Below, one piece after another: positions 44,926 to 53,696 of a DNA stretch of 64,000 nt. Source of the DNA: Myxococcota bacterium (GTDB taxonomy: Bacteria > Myxococcota_A > UBA796); the NCBI GenBank assembly GCA_029251165.1, contig JAQXDW010000103.1:1-64000 (forward strand), read 5' to 3'. Both the position numbers and the translations under genes were made by a program. The notes under the pieces were generated by a model. The model made no database searches, was not told the origin of the DNA, and was given only the letters and a program-made list of their open reading frames with translations. Position 1 is the stretch's first letter. Each line of letters begins with the position of its first letter.

Positions 44926-45847
44926 TCCTGTGCTTCTTGTCGGCGACGTCGGCGGAACGAACTGTCGTCTTGCACGGTTTGACGGTCAGATCCGGGACGT
45001 CCAGGTCTGGTCTACAGACGAGGTGTCGACGCTGGGAGAAGCCGCCGACCGCTACCTCGCTGTGCATCGGTTCACGCCAGATGCTGCTGCGGTCGCGGTC
45101 GCTGGTCCCGTCCAAGGCAGCACCGCTCGGCTGACCAACACCGACTGGTCTGCGGATGCCGCGGACCTCCCGTGCTCGACCCGTCTCATCAACGATCTCC
45201 ACGCTGCCGCCCGTGGCATCTCGGCCTTGTCCGCGGAGGCTGTCATCCGGCTCGGCGGTGACGCCCCCCTCCCTGGTGCACCCGTCGCGGTGATGGGAAT
45301 TGGCACTGGCCTTGGGCAGGCACTGCTGGTCGGAGATCTGGTGGTGCCCGGAGAGGGTGGACACGCAGACTTTGGGCCTTCCTGCCCCGAGCTCGATGGG
45401 CTGCATGCCTGGCTCCGTGAGCGACACGGACGGGTCAGCACAGAGATGGTTCTGTCTGGTCCCGGACTCGGGCGAATCCTTGCATATGCTACTCACCACC
45501 GACCGCTATCTGCTGCCGCTGCGGAATCCCTGAGGCATCACCCGCCGGGCGCGGTGGTCTTCCAGCATGCTGAGGCTGATCCGACGTGTGCCCACGCCCT
45601 CGATCTGTTTCTCAAGGCTGTTGGGTCGGAAGCCGGTAACCTCGCCCTCCGCTTCCTCGGCGGTGTCTATCTCTGCGGTGGCATCCTCCCGCGGATTCCT
45701 CAGCACGTCACCGATGGACGCCTCCGAGCATCCTTTGAAGCCAAGGCACCACACCGCGCCCTGCTCGCGGCGCTGCCCTGCGCGCTGATCACAGACCCTC
45801 ACCTTGGTCTCCTGGGGGCTGCAGTCGAGGCCGGCAGGATCCTTTGA
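44918..45847 (+). CDS. glk: Glucokinase (bacterial Glk family)
   Basis: Phosphorylates glucose to glucose 6-phosphate. Motifs include the N-terminal phosphate loop (LLVGDVGGTNCRLARF), LTNTDW, the catalytic Asp region LINDLHAAA, GIGTGLGQALL and PGEGGHADFGP. The start overlaps the pepP stop by 8 bases. 309 residues is a usual length. Confidence 0.9.
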   Translation: MDSPVLLVGDVGGTNCRLARFDGQIRDVQVWSTDEVSTLGEAADRYLAVHRFTPDAAAVAVAGPVQGSTARLTNTDWSADAADLPCSTRLINDLHAAARGISALSAEAVIRLGGDAPLPGAPVAVMGIGTGLGQALLVGDLVVPGEGGHADFGPSCPELDGLHAWLRERHGRVSTEMVLSGPGLGRILAYATHHRPLSAAAAESLRHHPPGAVVFQHAEADPTCAHALDLFLKAVGSEAGNLALRFLGGVYLCGGILPRIPQHVTDGRLRASFEAKAPHRALLAALPCALITDPHLGLLGAAVEAGRIL

Positions 45848-46506
45848 CCGCCATCCTCATCCCGGCCTACAACGAGGCGCCGCGGATCGCCAGCGTGATC
45901 CAGGCTTGTCTGGCCGCGCTGCCGGGCTCCGATGTCTTGGTGGTAGACGGCGGCAGCACCGACAGCACCCCGGCGGTCGCCCGCGCGCTTGGGGCCACCG
46001 TCATCCCGCAGCCTGGTCGCGGATATGCCGATGCCCTGCGCGCCGGCTACCGACACCTCGCCGGGGTCGAGGCGGTGGTTCAGCTCGATGCCGACGGGCA
46101 GCATCCTCCAGAGGTGCTCCCGGAGATGCTCGCGGCGCTTCAGGAGGCCAGCTGGGTCATCGGCAGTCGCGCCGGCACCGACAGTCCCGGTCCGCTCGTC
46201 CGACGGGCTGGCAATGCGGCGCTCTCGCTGGCAGTCTGGGCGGCCTGCGGGGAGCACATCGCAGATGTCACCAGCGGACTCTGGGCGCTGGATGCGAAGG
46301 CTCTTGCAGTGTTTGGTGGACGCTTCCCTGACGATGTCGCAGATGCGAATGTCCGGGTCATGGCCTGCCGAGCGGGCTTGTCCATTGCGGAGATACCGGT
46401 GCCGATGCACGTGCGCCATACTGGAGAGTCAATGCACGATGGAATCGCCGGCGTGCGCAATTTCCAGCGCAGCCTCCGGGCGATCTGGCGGGAAGCGTGG
46501 GCATGA
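45844..46506 (+). CDS. Family 2 glycosyltransferase
   Basis: A short GT-A enzyme: nucleotide-binding N terminus (AILIPAYNEAPRIASVI), VVDGGSTDSTP, and the metal-binding DxD (QLDADGQHPPE), resembling dolichol-phosphate mannosyltransferase-type proteins. No membrane helix is present. The start is a TTG overlapping the glucokinase stop. The acceptor is unknown. Confidence 0.85.
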   Translation: MTAILIPAYNEAPRIASVIQACLAALPGSDVLVVDGGSTDSTPAVARALGATVIPQPGRGYADALRAGYRHLAGVEAVVQLDADGQHPPEVLPEMLAALQEASWVIGSRAGTDSPGPLVRRAGNAALSLAVWAACGEHIADVTSGLWALDAKALAVFGGRFPDDVADANVRVMACRAGLSIAEIPVPMHVRHTGESMHDGIAGVRNFQRSLRAIWREAWA

Positions 46507-47150
46507 GGCTCGGCGTCGCCATTATGGCTGGTGGAGAGGGGCAGCGGCTGTCCAGCCTCGGGGTGCCCAAGGCGCTCGCGCCGCTCTCCGGTGCGACCCT
46601 GCTCGACCACCAGCTTCACCTCACCGCAGCGCTCCGGCCGAGCATCACCGTGGTGCTCCTCCACCACCAGGCCGATGCGATCGCCGCACATCTCGGCGAT
46701 CGTGGTGTGCCCGTCGTAGAGCCCGCTCCGCTGGGGACGGCTGGCGGGCTGGCCCTGCTGCCGGAGGGGCCGGATGTCTGGCTGGTGATCAACGTCGACC
46801 ACATCTCAGACGTCTCCCTGCCCGAGCTGATTGCCGGCTGGAGTCCTCCCTGCACCGCTGTTCTCTCCGAGGTTGCCGTCCCAGTAGATGAAGGCGTCGT
46901 TGAGCTGTCTGAGGGCAGGCTGGTGGGCTGGAGAGAGCGACCTGTCCTCAGGCTACCAGTCACCACCGGCCTCTATGTCTTCCAGGCCGCCGCCCTCCGC
47001 GAGATCCTGACAGGAGCCCGCATCGACATGCCCGATCTCATCGCAGCGCTCATGCCCGCTGGCGTGACGGCCTGGCGCCACCCGGGCACCTGGATCGACG
47101 CCGGGACGCTCGAGCGCCTGACTACTGCGCGTGAGTGGCTGTCCGGTTGA
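46503..47150 (+). CDS. Sugar-1-phosphate nucleotidyltransferase
   Basis: The N terminus has the nucleotidyltransferase signature (VAIMAGGEGQRLSSLGVPKAL) and later GTAGGLALL and the metal-binding Asp of INVDHIS. It resembles hexose- or heptose-1-phosphate nucleotidyltransferases, and with the upstream glucokinase and glycosyltransferase suggests nucleotide-sugar supply. It starts in ATGA overlap with the glycosyltransferase, and its last 29 bases overlap the 3' end of the caspase gene on the other strand. Confidence 0.83.
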   Translation: MRLGVAIMAGGEGQRLSSLGVPKALAPLSGATLLDHQLHLTAALRPSITVVLLHHQADAIAAHLGDRGVPVVEPAPLGTAGGLALLPEGPDVWLVINVDHISDVSLPELIAGWSPPCTAVLSEVAVPVDEGVVELSEGRLVGWRERPVLRLPVTTGLYVFQAAALREILTGARIDMPDLIAALMPAGVTAWRHPGTWIDAGTLERLTTAREWLSG

Positions 47151-49260
47151 TGTGATCGACCTGTCGATCGCCATCGCTCCAGCGAATCCACCGTCCGACC
47201 GCCTCGCCGTCGCGGTAGCTGCCACGGGCCACCCGCTTGCCGCTCGCGTCCCACTCTGCGAACCGACCCTCCAGCGTGCCGCTGCTGTAGCGAGCGCGGC
47301 TTCGCAGCGCGGCATTGGGATGCCAGGTTTGCCAGCGACCGATCTTTTTACCGTGACGGTACTTTCCCTCTGAGGAGACGATCCCGTCTTCCCACCAGAA
47401 GGTCCAGTCGCCGTGGCGGAGGTCGTTGGCGTAGCGGCCTCGGCTGGACTTCATGCCGTTGCTGCTCCAGCTCGTCCAGGTACCGTTTCGGCCGCGCGGA
47501 TTGTAAGACCCGCGGGTCTTCATGCGACCATCCTCGTAGTAGGTTGCCCAGTCGCCCTCGCGGCGGTCACCCACCATTCGGCCCTCAGACTTCTTCTTGC
47601 CGCTGGGGTACCAGCTGATCTTGCGACCATCGAGCGCGCCGTTGGTGTACTCAGTCTTGCTCTTGCGCTTGCCAGACGCATACCACTCCAGCCAGGTCCC
47701 CATCCGGGCCTCGCCCTGAAGCTCCCCCCGCATTCGCTTCTGGCCGTCGGGGTACCACCACATCCAGTCGCCCTCAGCCACGCCGTTGCTGAACTGACCG
47801 GTGCTGTGTGGCTGTCCGTTGTCGTAGTAAAAGACCCACTCTCCGCTCGGGTTTCCATCGATGAGCGGCCCCTGTGCGGCGAGCGCTCCGTCGGGGAAGG
47901 TGAGGGTCGCGAGCCCGTCGCGCTGCTCTGCGGCGCCCGCGACATGCAGACAGTCTGTGCCGACGGTGCTGCAGATCCCGGTGTAGCGGTAGTCACCGAT
48001 GACCGATGGCTCTCGGTATCTGGCGGCTTCCGTAGCGGATGATGGTGCTGAGACGCTCAGCGGAATCCACTTGAGCAGCTGGTGTGCCTTCAAGCGGATG
48101 CGATTGTGACCGGCGTGGGCCTCAGCGCGCTCGGCGAAGGCCTCGATCGCACCTTCTGGATCCTCCAGCAGTCGAGGAGCATCCGGTGCGAACAGCAGCG
48201 GCGGGAGAGCGTGGGCTGCGGCCTCGTCTGACGCATCGCGTCCGGTGACATCGCCACCCTTGCGCATCGCAAGCTCTGTGACGTCGGGAGAGATGTCGGT
48301 CATGACGTGGGTTGAGCCTGTGCTGAGGCCAAAGGTCGCCTCGCTGGCGCCGCTGGCGTCCTTGAGGCGCAGCAGGTAGGTGCCCGGCTGCAGCGCGATG
48401 GTGGTGACCACGTCGCGCTTCTTGGCGACCTCCACCAGCGGCCGCTCGTCGGGGACGCTCAGGATGGTGACCACCCCGGCGATGTCCTCGGGGATGGTGA
48501 GGCGTGCGGTGGCCTGACGAACGTCGGTGATGGCCAGATCTCCCGCACCCTGCATCCGGTAGTTGTAGGCTGGATGCTGGGCCCCAGCATCGGTGCGCCC
48601 GGTTCGTGAGACGGTCTGCTCGTGTGCGTAGTTGTAGGCCTCTGAGAGGCTGACCACACCATCGTCGTTGTCGGCGGCACCCCGTAGTCCGCTGACCAGG
48701 TAGTGGGTAAAGAAGCTGCCCTGGAGGTTGTCGGATTCCTGGGCATCTTCGTCATAGGCGCTGGCGGTCAGCCACGCCTCGCCCTCAGCAGACAGGGCAT
48801 CATCGGTGGCGAACGGTTCGGAGATGGTCAGGCCCTTGAGCCGTGTAATCTCACCGGAGCGGCAGGCATCGAGGACGCCGAGACGGACCTCGCTGGGGAG
48901 CCCGTTCATGCTCCCACGAAGCTCCTCGTAGGGGAGGGTCTCTTCGCCGAGCTTCAGGCCGCGCGCAGTGGCGTGGCCGGAGTAGTAGAAGAGAAACATG
49001 TCCTCCTCGTTGTCTTGAGCGATGCTCGCGTGAGCCTCTAACGCCGCGAGCAGCTCATCTCGGTCCGGCTCATCGAGCACGGTGATGTGGCTCGCAGAGA
49101 AGCCCCCCAGCTCATTGAGGACCAGGCGGATGCGATCGGCGTCTTGCGCGGCGTACTGAAGCGGCTCCAGCGCGCTGCCACCGTCGTTGGAGCCGACGAC
49201 CAGCGCATGACGAACGACGTCAGCATGCACGCTCGTCAGCAGAGACAGTGCCAGCAGCAT
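47122..49260 (-). CDS. Secreted caspase-like peptidase with C-terminal MORN repeats
   Basis: The start is the ATG at 49260 with AAGGAG five bases upstream, overlapping the upstream stop as TGATG. A short signal peptide (LLALSLLTSVHA) leads to a C14 caspase fold: catalytic His in FYYSGHA (residue 96) and Cys in LDACRSG (residue 133). After a beta-rich linker, about eleven MORN/YwqK-type repeats (GEWVFYYDNGQ, GDWMWWYPDGQ, GTWLEWYASGK) fill the C-terminal ~280 residues. Together with the sigma and anti-sigma genes it forms an operon, so it is likely induced by an extracytoplasmic signal. Target and site of action are unknown. Confidence 0.88.
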   Translation of the reverse strand: MLLALSLLTSVHADVVRHALVVGSNDGGSALEPLQYAAQDADRIRLVLNELGGFSASHITVLDEPDRDELLAALEAHASIAQDNEEDMFLFYYSGHATARGLKLGEETLPYEELRGSMNGLPSEVRLGVLDACRSGEITRLKGLTISEPFATDDALSAEGEAWLTASAYDEDAQESDNLQGSFFTHYLVSGLRGAADNDDGVVSLSEAYNYAHEQTVSRTGRTDAGAQHPAYNYRMQGAGDLAITDVRQATARLTIPEDIAGVVTILSVPDERPLVEVAKKRDVVTTIALQPGTYLLRLKDASGASEATFGLSTGSTHVMTDISPDVTELAMRKGGDVTGRDASDEAAAHALPPLLFAPDAPRLLEDPEGAIEAFAERAEAHAGHNRIRLKAHQLLKWIPLSVSAPSSATEAARYREPSVIGDYRYTGICSTVGTDCLHVAGAAEQRDGLATLTFPDGALAAQGPLIDGNPSGEWVFYYDNGQPHSTGQFSNGVAEGDWMWWYPDGQKRMRGELQGEARMGTWLEWYASGKRKSKTEYTNGALDGRKISWYPSGKKKSEGRMVGDRREGDWATYYEDGRMKTRGSYNPRGRNGTWTSWSSNGMKSSRGRYANDLRHGDWTFWWEDGIVSSEGKYRHGKKIGRWQTWHPNAALRSRARYSSGTLEGRFAEWDASGKRVARGSYRDGEAVGRWIRWSDGDRQVDHINRTATHAQ

Positions 49261-49910
49261 CACAGCTCCTTGGGCAGAGTGAGCGTCTGAATTTCTATCC
49301 CGCTGAGGTCGTCATGGGACAGCGCCGTGTGGGCCTCGTCTTCGCTGAGCCGGTGGTTGGTGAGCAGCACGACGAGCTGCTCTGGGCCTGGAGCCTGGTC
49401 GACCTCAAGCGAGAAGGGAACGAGCTGCCACGCCTCGCTGGGAGTGACCGGGAACCCGCCGAGCCATGTCGTGCCGTCGCCGACCCAGACCTCGACCCAC
49501 TCGCCCGGCGGGATGCGGAGCTGGATGCGGTCTCCTGGGCGGATGACATCGCCCTCATCGAGCGCGAACACACCGAGATCTTCCACCAGGATTTCGATGT
49601 CGTCGGTGCCCTTTGTGTTCACGCCGTCGCGTGTGGCGGGAGAGATCATGAACAGGGCCAGCGCTGCGACGAGGACGGGGACAAGCATCCACCCCCGGCT
49701 CATACGCTGCCACAGGCTCGGCGTGCTGAGGGCTTGGATGGCCTCAGGGAGCGGCATCAGCTCGAACGCTGCCCGGTGGTTTTCCTGTGCGCTCAGGCGG
49801 CTGCTGCAGGTCTTGCAGTCGGAGAGGTGGCGCATCACCTCAGCCTCCTCGTCGGGCTCCAGCTCACCGTAGCGGAGCTTGTGAAGCCTGAGCGTGGAGA
49901 TGTGGCCCAT
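49260..49910 (-). CDS. Anti-sigma factor, zf-HC2 type
   Basis: The N-terminal ~45 residues carry the His-x3-Cys-x2-Cys zinc motif (HLSDCKTC) of ZAS/zf-HC2 anti-sigma domains, followed by one membrane helix (LVPVLVAALALFMISPA) and a periplasmic domain. The start at 49910 has an AAGAGGT ribosome site; an ATG at 49946 overlapping the sigma stop is the alternative. It should bind and inhibit the sigma factor encoded just upstream. Confidence 0.82.
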   Translation of the reverse strand: MGHISTLRLHKLRYGELEPDEEAEVMRHLSDCKTCSSRLSAQENHRAAFELMPLPEAIQALSTPSLWQRMSRGWMLVPVLVAALALFMISPATRDGVNTKGTDDIEILVEDLGVFALDEGDVIRPGDRIQLRIPPGEWVEVWVGDGTTWLGGFPVTPSEAWQLVPFSLEVDQAPGPEQLVVLLTNHRLSEDEAHTALSHDDLSGIEIQTLTLPKEL

Positions 49911-49942
49911 GGTGACCTCTTTGTACTGCAGAAATATCGGGG

Positions 49943-50449
49943 TCATGATGCCATCCAGGAAGGTGCCTTGTGGGCAACCTTTCCTCGGAACTTGAACAAG
50001 CGCTTTCGGACTGCTGCGCCGCTGATGCCCATCAGCGCACCCACCTCTTTGTGGGTCATGCCGTCCATGTAGTGGTAAATGACGCACTCTCGAGTGCGCT
50101 CATCACAGCCTGCGAGGAGCTGATCGACCAGCTGCCGTACCTCGACCCGGTTGATCAGCGCATCTGAGACCGGGCTCAGCGTCACGTGGCTCATGTCCTC
50201 GACCGGATCCTCTGGTCGCCGCCGCCGAGAGCGGAGCTGGTTGAGGCAGTGGTTGGTCGTGATCCGAAACAGGTAGGTCGAGATCGAGGCATCGCCGCGG
50301 TATCGGAACCGGTACCGGTGAAGCTTCAGGAAGATCTCCTGGCAGGCCTCCGTTGCGTCGGCGTCATTGTAGAGCAGCGTCCGACAGCGTCCGAGGACCA
50401 TGTCCCCGTACTTCCGATAGGCTGCTGCGACATCGATCTCTCCTGCCAT
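49943..50449 (-). CDS. ECF-family RNA polymerase sigma factor
   Basis: The 168-residue protein has region 2 (YRKYGDMVLGRCRTLL, CQEIFLKLHRYRF with TTNHCLNQLRSR) and region 4 with a helix-turn-helix (GMTHKEVGALMGISGAAVRKRL). It is the first gene of the sigma, anti-sigma, caspase operon. Its promoter should lie in the ~122 bases between its start and the upstream lipoprotein gene. Confidence 0.92.
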   Translation of the reverse strand: MAGEIDVAAAYRKYGDMVLGRCRTLLYNDADATEACQEIFLKLHRYRFRYRGDASISTYLFRITTNHCLNQLRSRRRRPEDPVEDMSHVTLSPVSDALINRVEVRQLVDQLLAGCDERTRECVIYHYMDGMTHKEVGALMGISGAAVRKRLFKFRGKVAHKAPSWMAS

Positions 50450-50571
50450 GTCTCTCCCATGAAGTCAGCGCCCTGCTCGACCGTCTCGCCGATGTCTGAG
50501 CCGATGTGTGTCCATCCGCTCTCGTCGTGGTCGGGTCTCACCGGGCGTCTGGTTGAGTCAAGGGGCCGGGC

Positions 50572-51117
50572 TCAGCCGCAGATGCTGTCGTCATCTTCGA
50601 TGCTGCCGCCATCATCACCGGAGCCGTTGCTCCCGCCGCCGTTGCTCCCGCCGCCGTCGCTCCCGCCCGCGTCATTGCCGCCGTTGGGGCCCTCGGTCTC
50701 GTCGTCGCCGAACGAGACGAGGAGGGCCTCTGCGATCCGCTCTGAGGTTCCGTCCTCAAAGGTGATGATCATGTTGAGGTAGCCCTCCATGGCGGCGTCG
50801 GTTGCGCCGATGGTGATCAGCAGCTCGTCGTCGCGGGCAGTGGTGGTGCAGACGCGGACATCGCTGGAACTGAACTCGACCTCGACGATGGTGTTGTAGT
50901 CCAGCGCCATGTCAGAGATGAGCGAGGAGATGATGACCTCACCAGGGGCGATGGTGTTGGGGGTGAGGTCGTAGATTGCCTCGACGACGTCGTCTCTGTT
51001 GTCGTGATCGTACTCATGATCACCGTACCCCTCTTCATAGGCGCACTCGTTGTCATAGACGATGCACCCACTGAAGAGGCTGGTGGCGGCGATGATGGAC
51101 AGTGTGAGGTGTCGCAT
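50572..51117 (-). CDS. Small lipoprotein with Gly/Ser/Asn-rich tail
   Basis: The ATG at 51117 follows an AAGGAG ribosome site and opens a lipoprotein signal (SIIAATSLFSGC). About 120 residues of beta-rich sequence with one Cys follow, then a low-complexity acidic Gly/Ser/Asn tail ending SICG. Function unknown. The neighbouring sigma gene lies 122 bases downstream on the same strand. Confidence 0.75.
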   Translation of the reverse strand: MRHLTLSIIAATSLFSGCIVYDNECAYEEGYGDHEYDHDNRDDVVEAIYDLTPNTIAPGEVIISSLISDMALDYNTIVEVEFSSSDVRVCTTTARDDELLITIGATDAAMEGYLNMIITFEDGTSERIAEALLVSFGDDETEGPNGGNDAGGSDGGGSNGGGSNGSGDDGGSIEDDDSICG

Positions 51118-51308
51118 TGAGGGTTCTCCTTTCGGGGACGTTGAGGGTGACCACGAGGTCTGACGCTCTTCACGTCCGTCCATTCACCCTGTGTGGTCTT
51201 CTTTCGCTCCTTCTGACACCTGCCCGGGAGAAGAACGCTACCTCGGAGGTAATTTTTTTAAGCAATTCAGGATACGCTCAACCAGCAAACAAAGAGACAG
51301 GAGCATTA
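51118..51308. promoter_or_regulatory. Divergent intergenic region with palindrome and T-tract upstream of LOG gene
   Basis: About 191 bases between two divergent genes. At 51239-51251 there is a palindrome TACCT-CGG-AGGTA followed by a run of seven T, in an AT-rich patch unlike the surrounding GC content. It could be an operator, an attenuator, or part of a UP-like promoter element; sequence alone does not decide. A possible -10-like GGATAC lies near 51270-51276. Confidence 0.45.
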
Positions 51309-52136
51309 ATGTCAGACAATCCAGTCAAGGCGTACAAGAACCTCGACTTCCTCAACTCTCCCCAGGCCCGCACGATCCGCATGGTCTGTGAGTATGAGGA
51401 GCCCCAGGTTCGCTTCCGCGAGCACCGAGTCCGAGACACCATTGTCTTCTTCGGCTCCGCTCGCTCACGCCCGATGGATGTGGCCCAGCACGATCTCGCT
51501 CATGCAGAGCGTGAGCTTGCCCGTGCCTCGAACGACGACGAGCGTGCGGCCCTTCAGAGCAACGTCGACGTCGCCAACAAGGGACTTCGCCTTGCGCGCT
51601 ACTACGAAGACTGCCGCGAGCTTGCCCGTCGTCTGACGGAGTGGGACATGAACCGCGCCGCTGCACACCGCTACTACGTCTGCACTGGCGGCGGTCCTGG
51701 AATGATGGAGGCCGCCAACCGCGGCGCCGCAGAGGTCGACGGCGGCAAGAGCATCGGCCTGGGCATCTCTCTTCCTTTTGAGGAGGGCGTCAACAAGTAC
51801 GTCAGCCCGGAGCTCGCGTTTGAGTTCCACTACTTCTTCACCCGGAAGTACTGGTTCACCTACCTCGCCAAGGCCATGGCGGTCTTTCCTGGCGGCTTCG
51901 GGACGATGGACGAGCTTTTTGAGACCCTCACCCTTCGCCAGACCGGTAAGATCAAGAAGCCGATGCCGACCATTCTGTTTGGAACGGAGTACTGGAATTC
52001 AGTCCTCAACATCCAGGCAATGGTGGAGTGGGGTACGATCTCTGAGAAGGATCTACAGCTCTACCTCGTCACCGACTCCGTGGACGAGGCCTTCAACTTC
52101 CTCGTCCATGCACTTGAGCAGAACGAGAACGAGTAA
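51309..52136 (+). CDS. LOG family protein (putative nucleotide phosphoribohydrolase)
   Basis: The ATG at 51309 has an AGGAG ribosome site; a 64-codon upstream extension has no such support. The 275-residue product carries the family motifs GGGPGMMEAANRGA and PGGFGTMDELFETLTLRQTGK, which form the active site of cytokinin riboside 5'-monophosphate phosphoribohydrolases and the so-called lysine decarboxylase-like proteins. The substrate in this organism is unknown. The ferredoxin gene follows 22 bases later. Confidence 0.85.
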   Translation: MSDNPVKAYKNLDFLNSPQARTIRMVCEYEEPQVRFREHRVRDTIVFFGSARSRPMDVAQHDLAHAERELARASNDDERAALQSNVDVANKGLRLARYYEDCRELARRLTEWDMNRAAAHRYYVCTGGGPGMMEAANRGAAEVDGGKSIGLGISLPFEEGVNKYVSPELAFEFHYFFTRKYWFTYLAKAMAVFPGGFGTMDELFETLTLRQTGKIKKPMPTILFGTEYWNSVLNIQAMVEWGTISEKDLQLYLVTDSVDEAFNFLVHALEQNENE

Positions 52137-52158
52137 CCATCTCTCGGAGCCGAATTCG

Positions 52159-52623
52159 ATGACACCATTCCGCCTCCGTAAGCGGGTCAAGAGCCTCCTG
52201 GGCCGCAACGATGCACCCAAGATCATCACCTACCCGATCACCTTTGTGCTGCCGGACGGCACTGAGCAGACCCTCGAGGTTGAGGAGCACTACAGCCTCT
52301 TGATGGCCAGTCAGGGCTTGTCGTCTCCGATCAGCACCGGGCGACGGGCGGGAAGCACCTGTCCGGACGGTGGCTGCGATCTCTGTCGGGTCGAGATCAT
52401 CGATCCGTCGGGGCTCAGCGAGCGGACCGACTTTGAGTTCGACGTGATGCAGGACCACGCTGACGGGAAGATCTACGAGGGACGTTCCCGCGAGAAGGGA
52501 GATGTCCCTGGCCCGAACACCCGCCTGGCGTGCCACACCAAGATCCGAGGACCGGGTGGTAAGGTCAAGGTTCGGGCCCTGGTTGACTTCGAGAGCCTTC
52601 GAGGCGACGAATCCGGGACCTGA
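52159..52623 (+). CDS. 2Fe-2S ferredoxin (adrenodoxin/plant type)
   Basis: The 154-residue protein has the ferredoxin ligand pattern C-x4-C-x2-C (STCPDGGCDLCRVEI) with the last Cys in RLACHTKI. N- and C-terminal extensions are short and basic to acidic. It is probably an electron carrier co-transcribed with the LOG gene; the partner enzyme is unknown. Confidence 0.82.
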   Translation: MTPFRLRKRVKSLLGRNDAPKIITYPITFVLPDGTEQTLEVEEHYSLLMASQGLSSPISTGRRAGSTCPDGGCDLCRVEIIDPSGLSERTDFEFDVMQDHADGKIYEGRSREKGDVPGPNTRLACHTKIRGPGGKVKVRALVDFESLRGDESGT

Positions 52624-52631
52624 GCGGAGCG

Positions 52632-52659
52632 GCAGGTGGAGTCGCTTGACTTCACCTGC
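52632..52659. terminator. Strong hairpin between convergent genes
   Basis: A 12-base-pair stem (GCAGGTGGAGTC against GACTTCACCTGC, one G-T wobble) with a four-base loop lies 8 bases after the ferredoxin stop and before the end of the convergent reductase gene. There is no T-tract, but the stem is the best terminator-like structure I saw in the window and could serve both strands. Confidence 0.55.
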
Positions 52660-52700
52660 TGGGGTGGCGAGAGCTGGCCCTCACCGACAGGTTCGCACCC

Positions 52701-53696
52701 TCAGACCCAGGGCTCGTACTCGCCAGCCCTTGACTGGATGTCATGCACGGTGTCCTCAAGGGTCCGCTGCGGGTCACGCGGGGTCCAGCCGAGGTCTGCT
52801 GCTGCCCGGCTGTTGTCGAGGTACCAGACATGGCACGCCAGCTCCAGCTCCTCGCGGGTCAGGTCGATCCCGAAGGTGGTGCCGAGCTTCTTCCACTTCG
52901 GCAGGAAGCGCAGCAGCCGCAGGGTCGCGGCGGGCATGGTCGCTAACGGTGCGCTCTTGCCAGAGATCCGTGCCAGGCGGCCATAGAAGCTGGAGAACGT
53001 CATGTTTGCGCTGCCCAGCAGGTAGCGTTGGCCCGGCTCACCTTTCGTTATTGCCAGCGCGACGGCCTCTGCGACGTCACGGACATCGACAAACGACAGC
53101 CCGCCGGGAGGGGAGGCTGGAATATCGCCATCGAGGAAGTGACGAACGGAGGCTGTAGACGGGCCATCCGGGACATCACCGGGCCCCAGAAGCAGCGAGG
53201 GATTCAGCGAGATGATCGGCAGGGACGCCGTGCTGCGCGCGAGGGCCTTCTGCTCTGCGAACAGCTTGGAGCGGTAGTAGGGCCACTCCTTGATGAACGG
53301 CAGCGGCGGACTGCTCTCTTCGTTCGGGACTGACTTGAGGTCGTCAGAGACGGCGATGGTGCCAGAAGTCGAGATGTAGACCACCCGACTCACTCCAGCC
53401 TCCGCTGCAGCATCGAGGACGTTCTCTGTCCCGTTGACGTGAAGCCTCATCAGCTCGGCGGCGTCTGCCGGCTTGTGAGAGACCTTCCCGGCACCATGGA
53501 TGAGGACGTCCACCCCGGCCATCGCAGCCTTGAGTGACGCCGCATCCAGGACGTCGCCGACCACCCGCTCGATGTCCGCACCGAGGTCGGCATCAGGGTT
53601 TCGGGTCATGGCGACGAGGGTGTGCCCGCTGTCGTGAAGACGGGAGAGGATGTTGCGCCCCAGGAAGCCGGTGGCGCCGGTCAGCAGGACTCTCAC
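52701..53696 (-). CDS. NAD-dependent epimerase/dehydratase family reductase
   Basis: An extended SDR protein with the N-terminal Rossmann motif TGATGFLGRNIL, the catalytic Tyr-x3-Lys (YYRSKLFAEQKA) and Ser-Thr stretch, and SFVDVRDVAEAV, as in dihydroflavonol-4-reductase and 3-beta-hydroxysteroid dehydrogenase-like enzymes. It starts with a GTG overlapping the stop of the multidomain lipid enzyme (GTGA), so it likely acts in the same lipid pathway, reducing a keto or aldehyde group. Confidence 0.85.
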   Translation of the reverse strand: MRVLLTGATGFLGRNILSRLHDSGHTLVAMTRNPDADLGADIERVVGDVLDAASLKAAMAGVDVLIHGAGKVSHKPADAAELMRLHVNGTENVLDAAAEAGVSRVVYISTSGTIAVSDDLKSVPNEESSPPLPFIKEWPYYRSKLFAEQKALARSTASLPIISLNPSLLLGPGDVPDGPSTASVRHFLDGDIPASPPGGLSFVDVRDVAEAVALAITKGEPGQRYLLGSANMTFSSFYGRLARISGKSAPLATMPAATLRLLRFLPKWKKLGTTFGIDLTREELELACHVWYLDNSRAAADLGWTPRDPQRTLEDTVHDIQSRAGEYEPWV

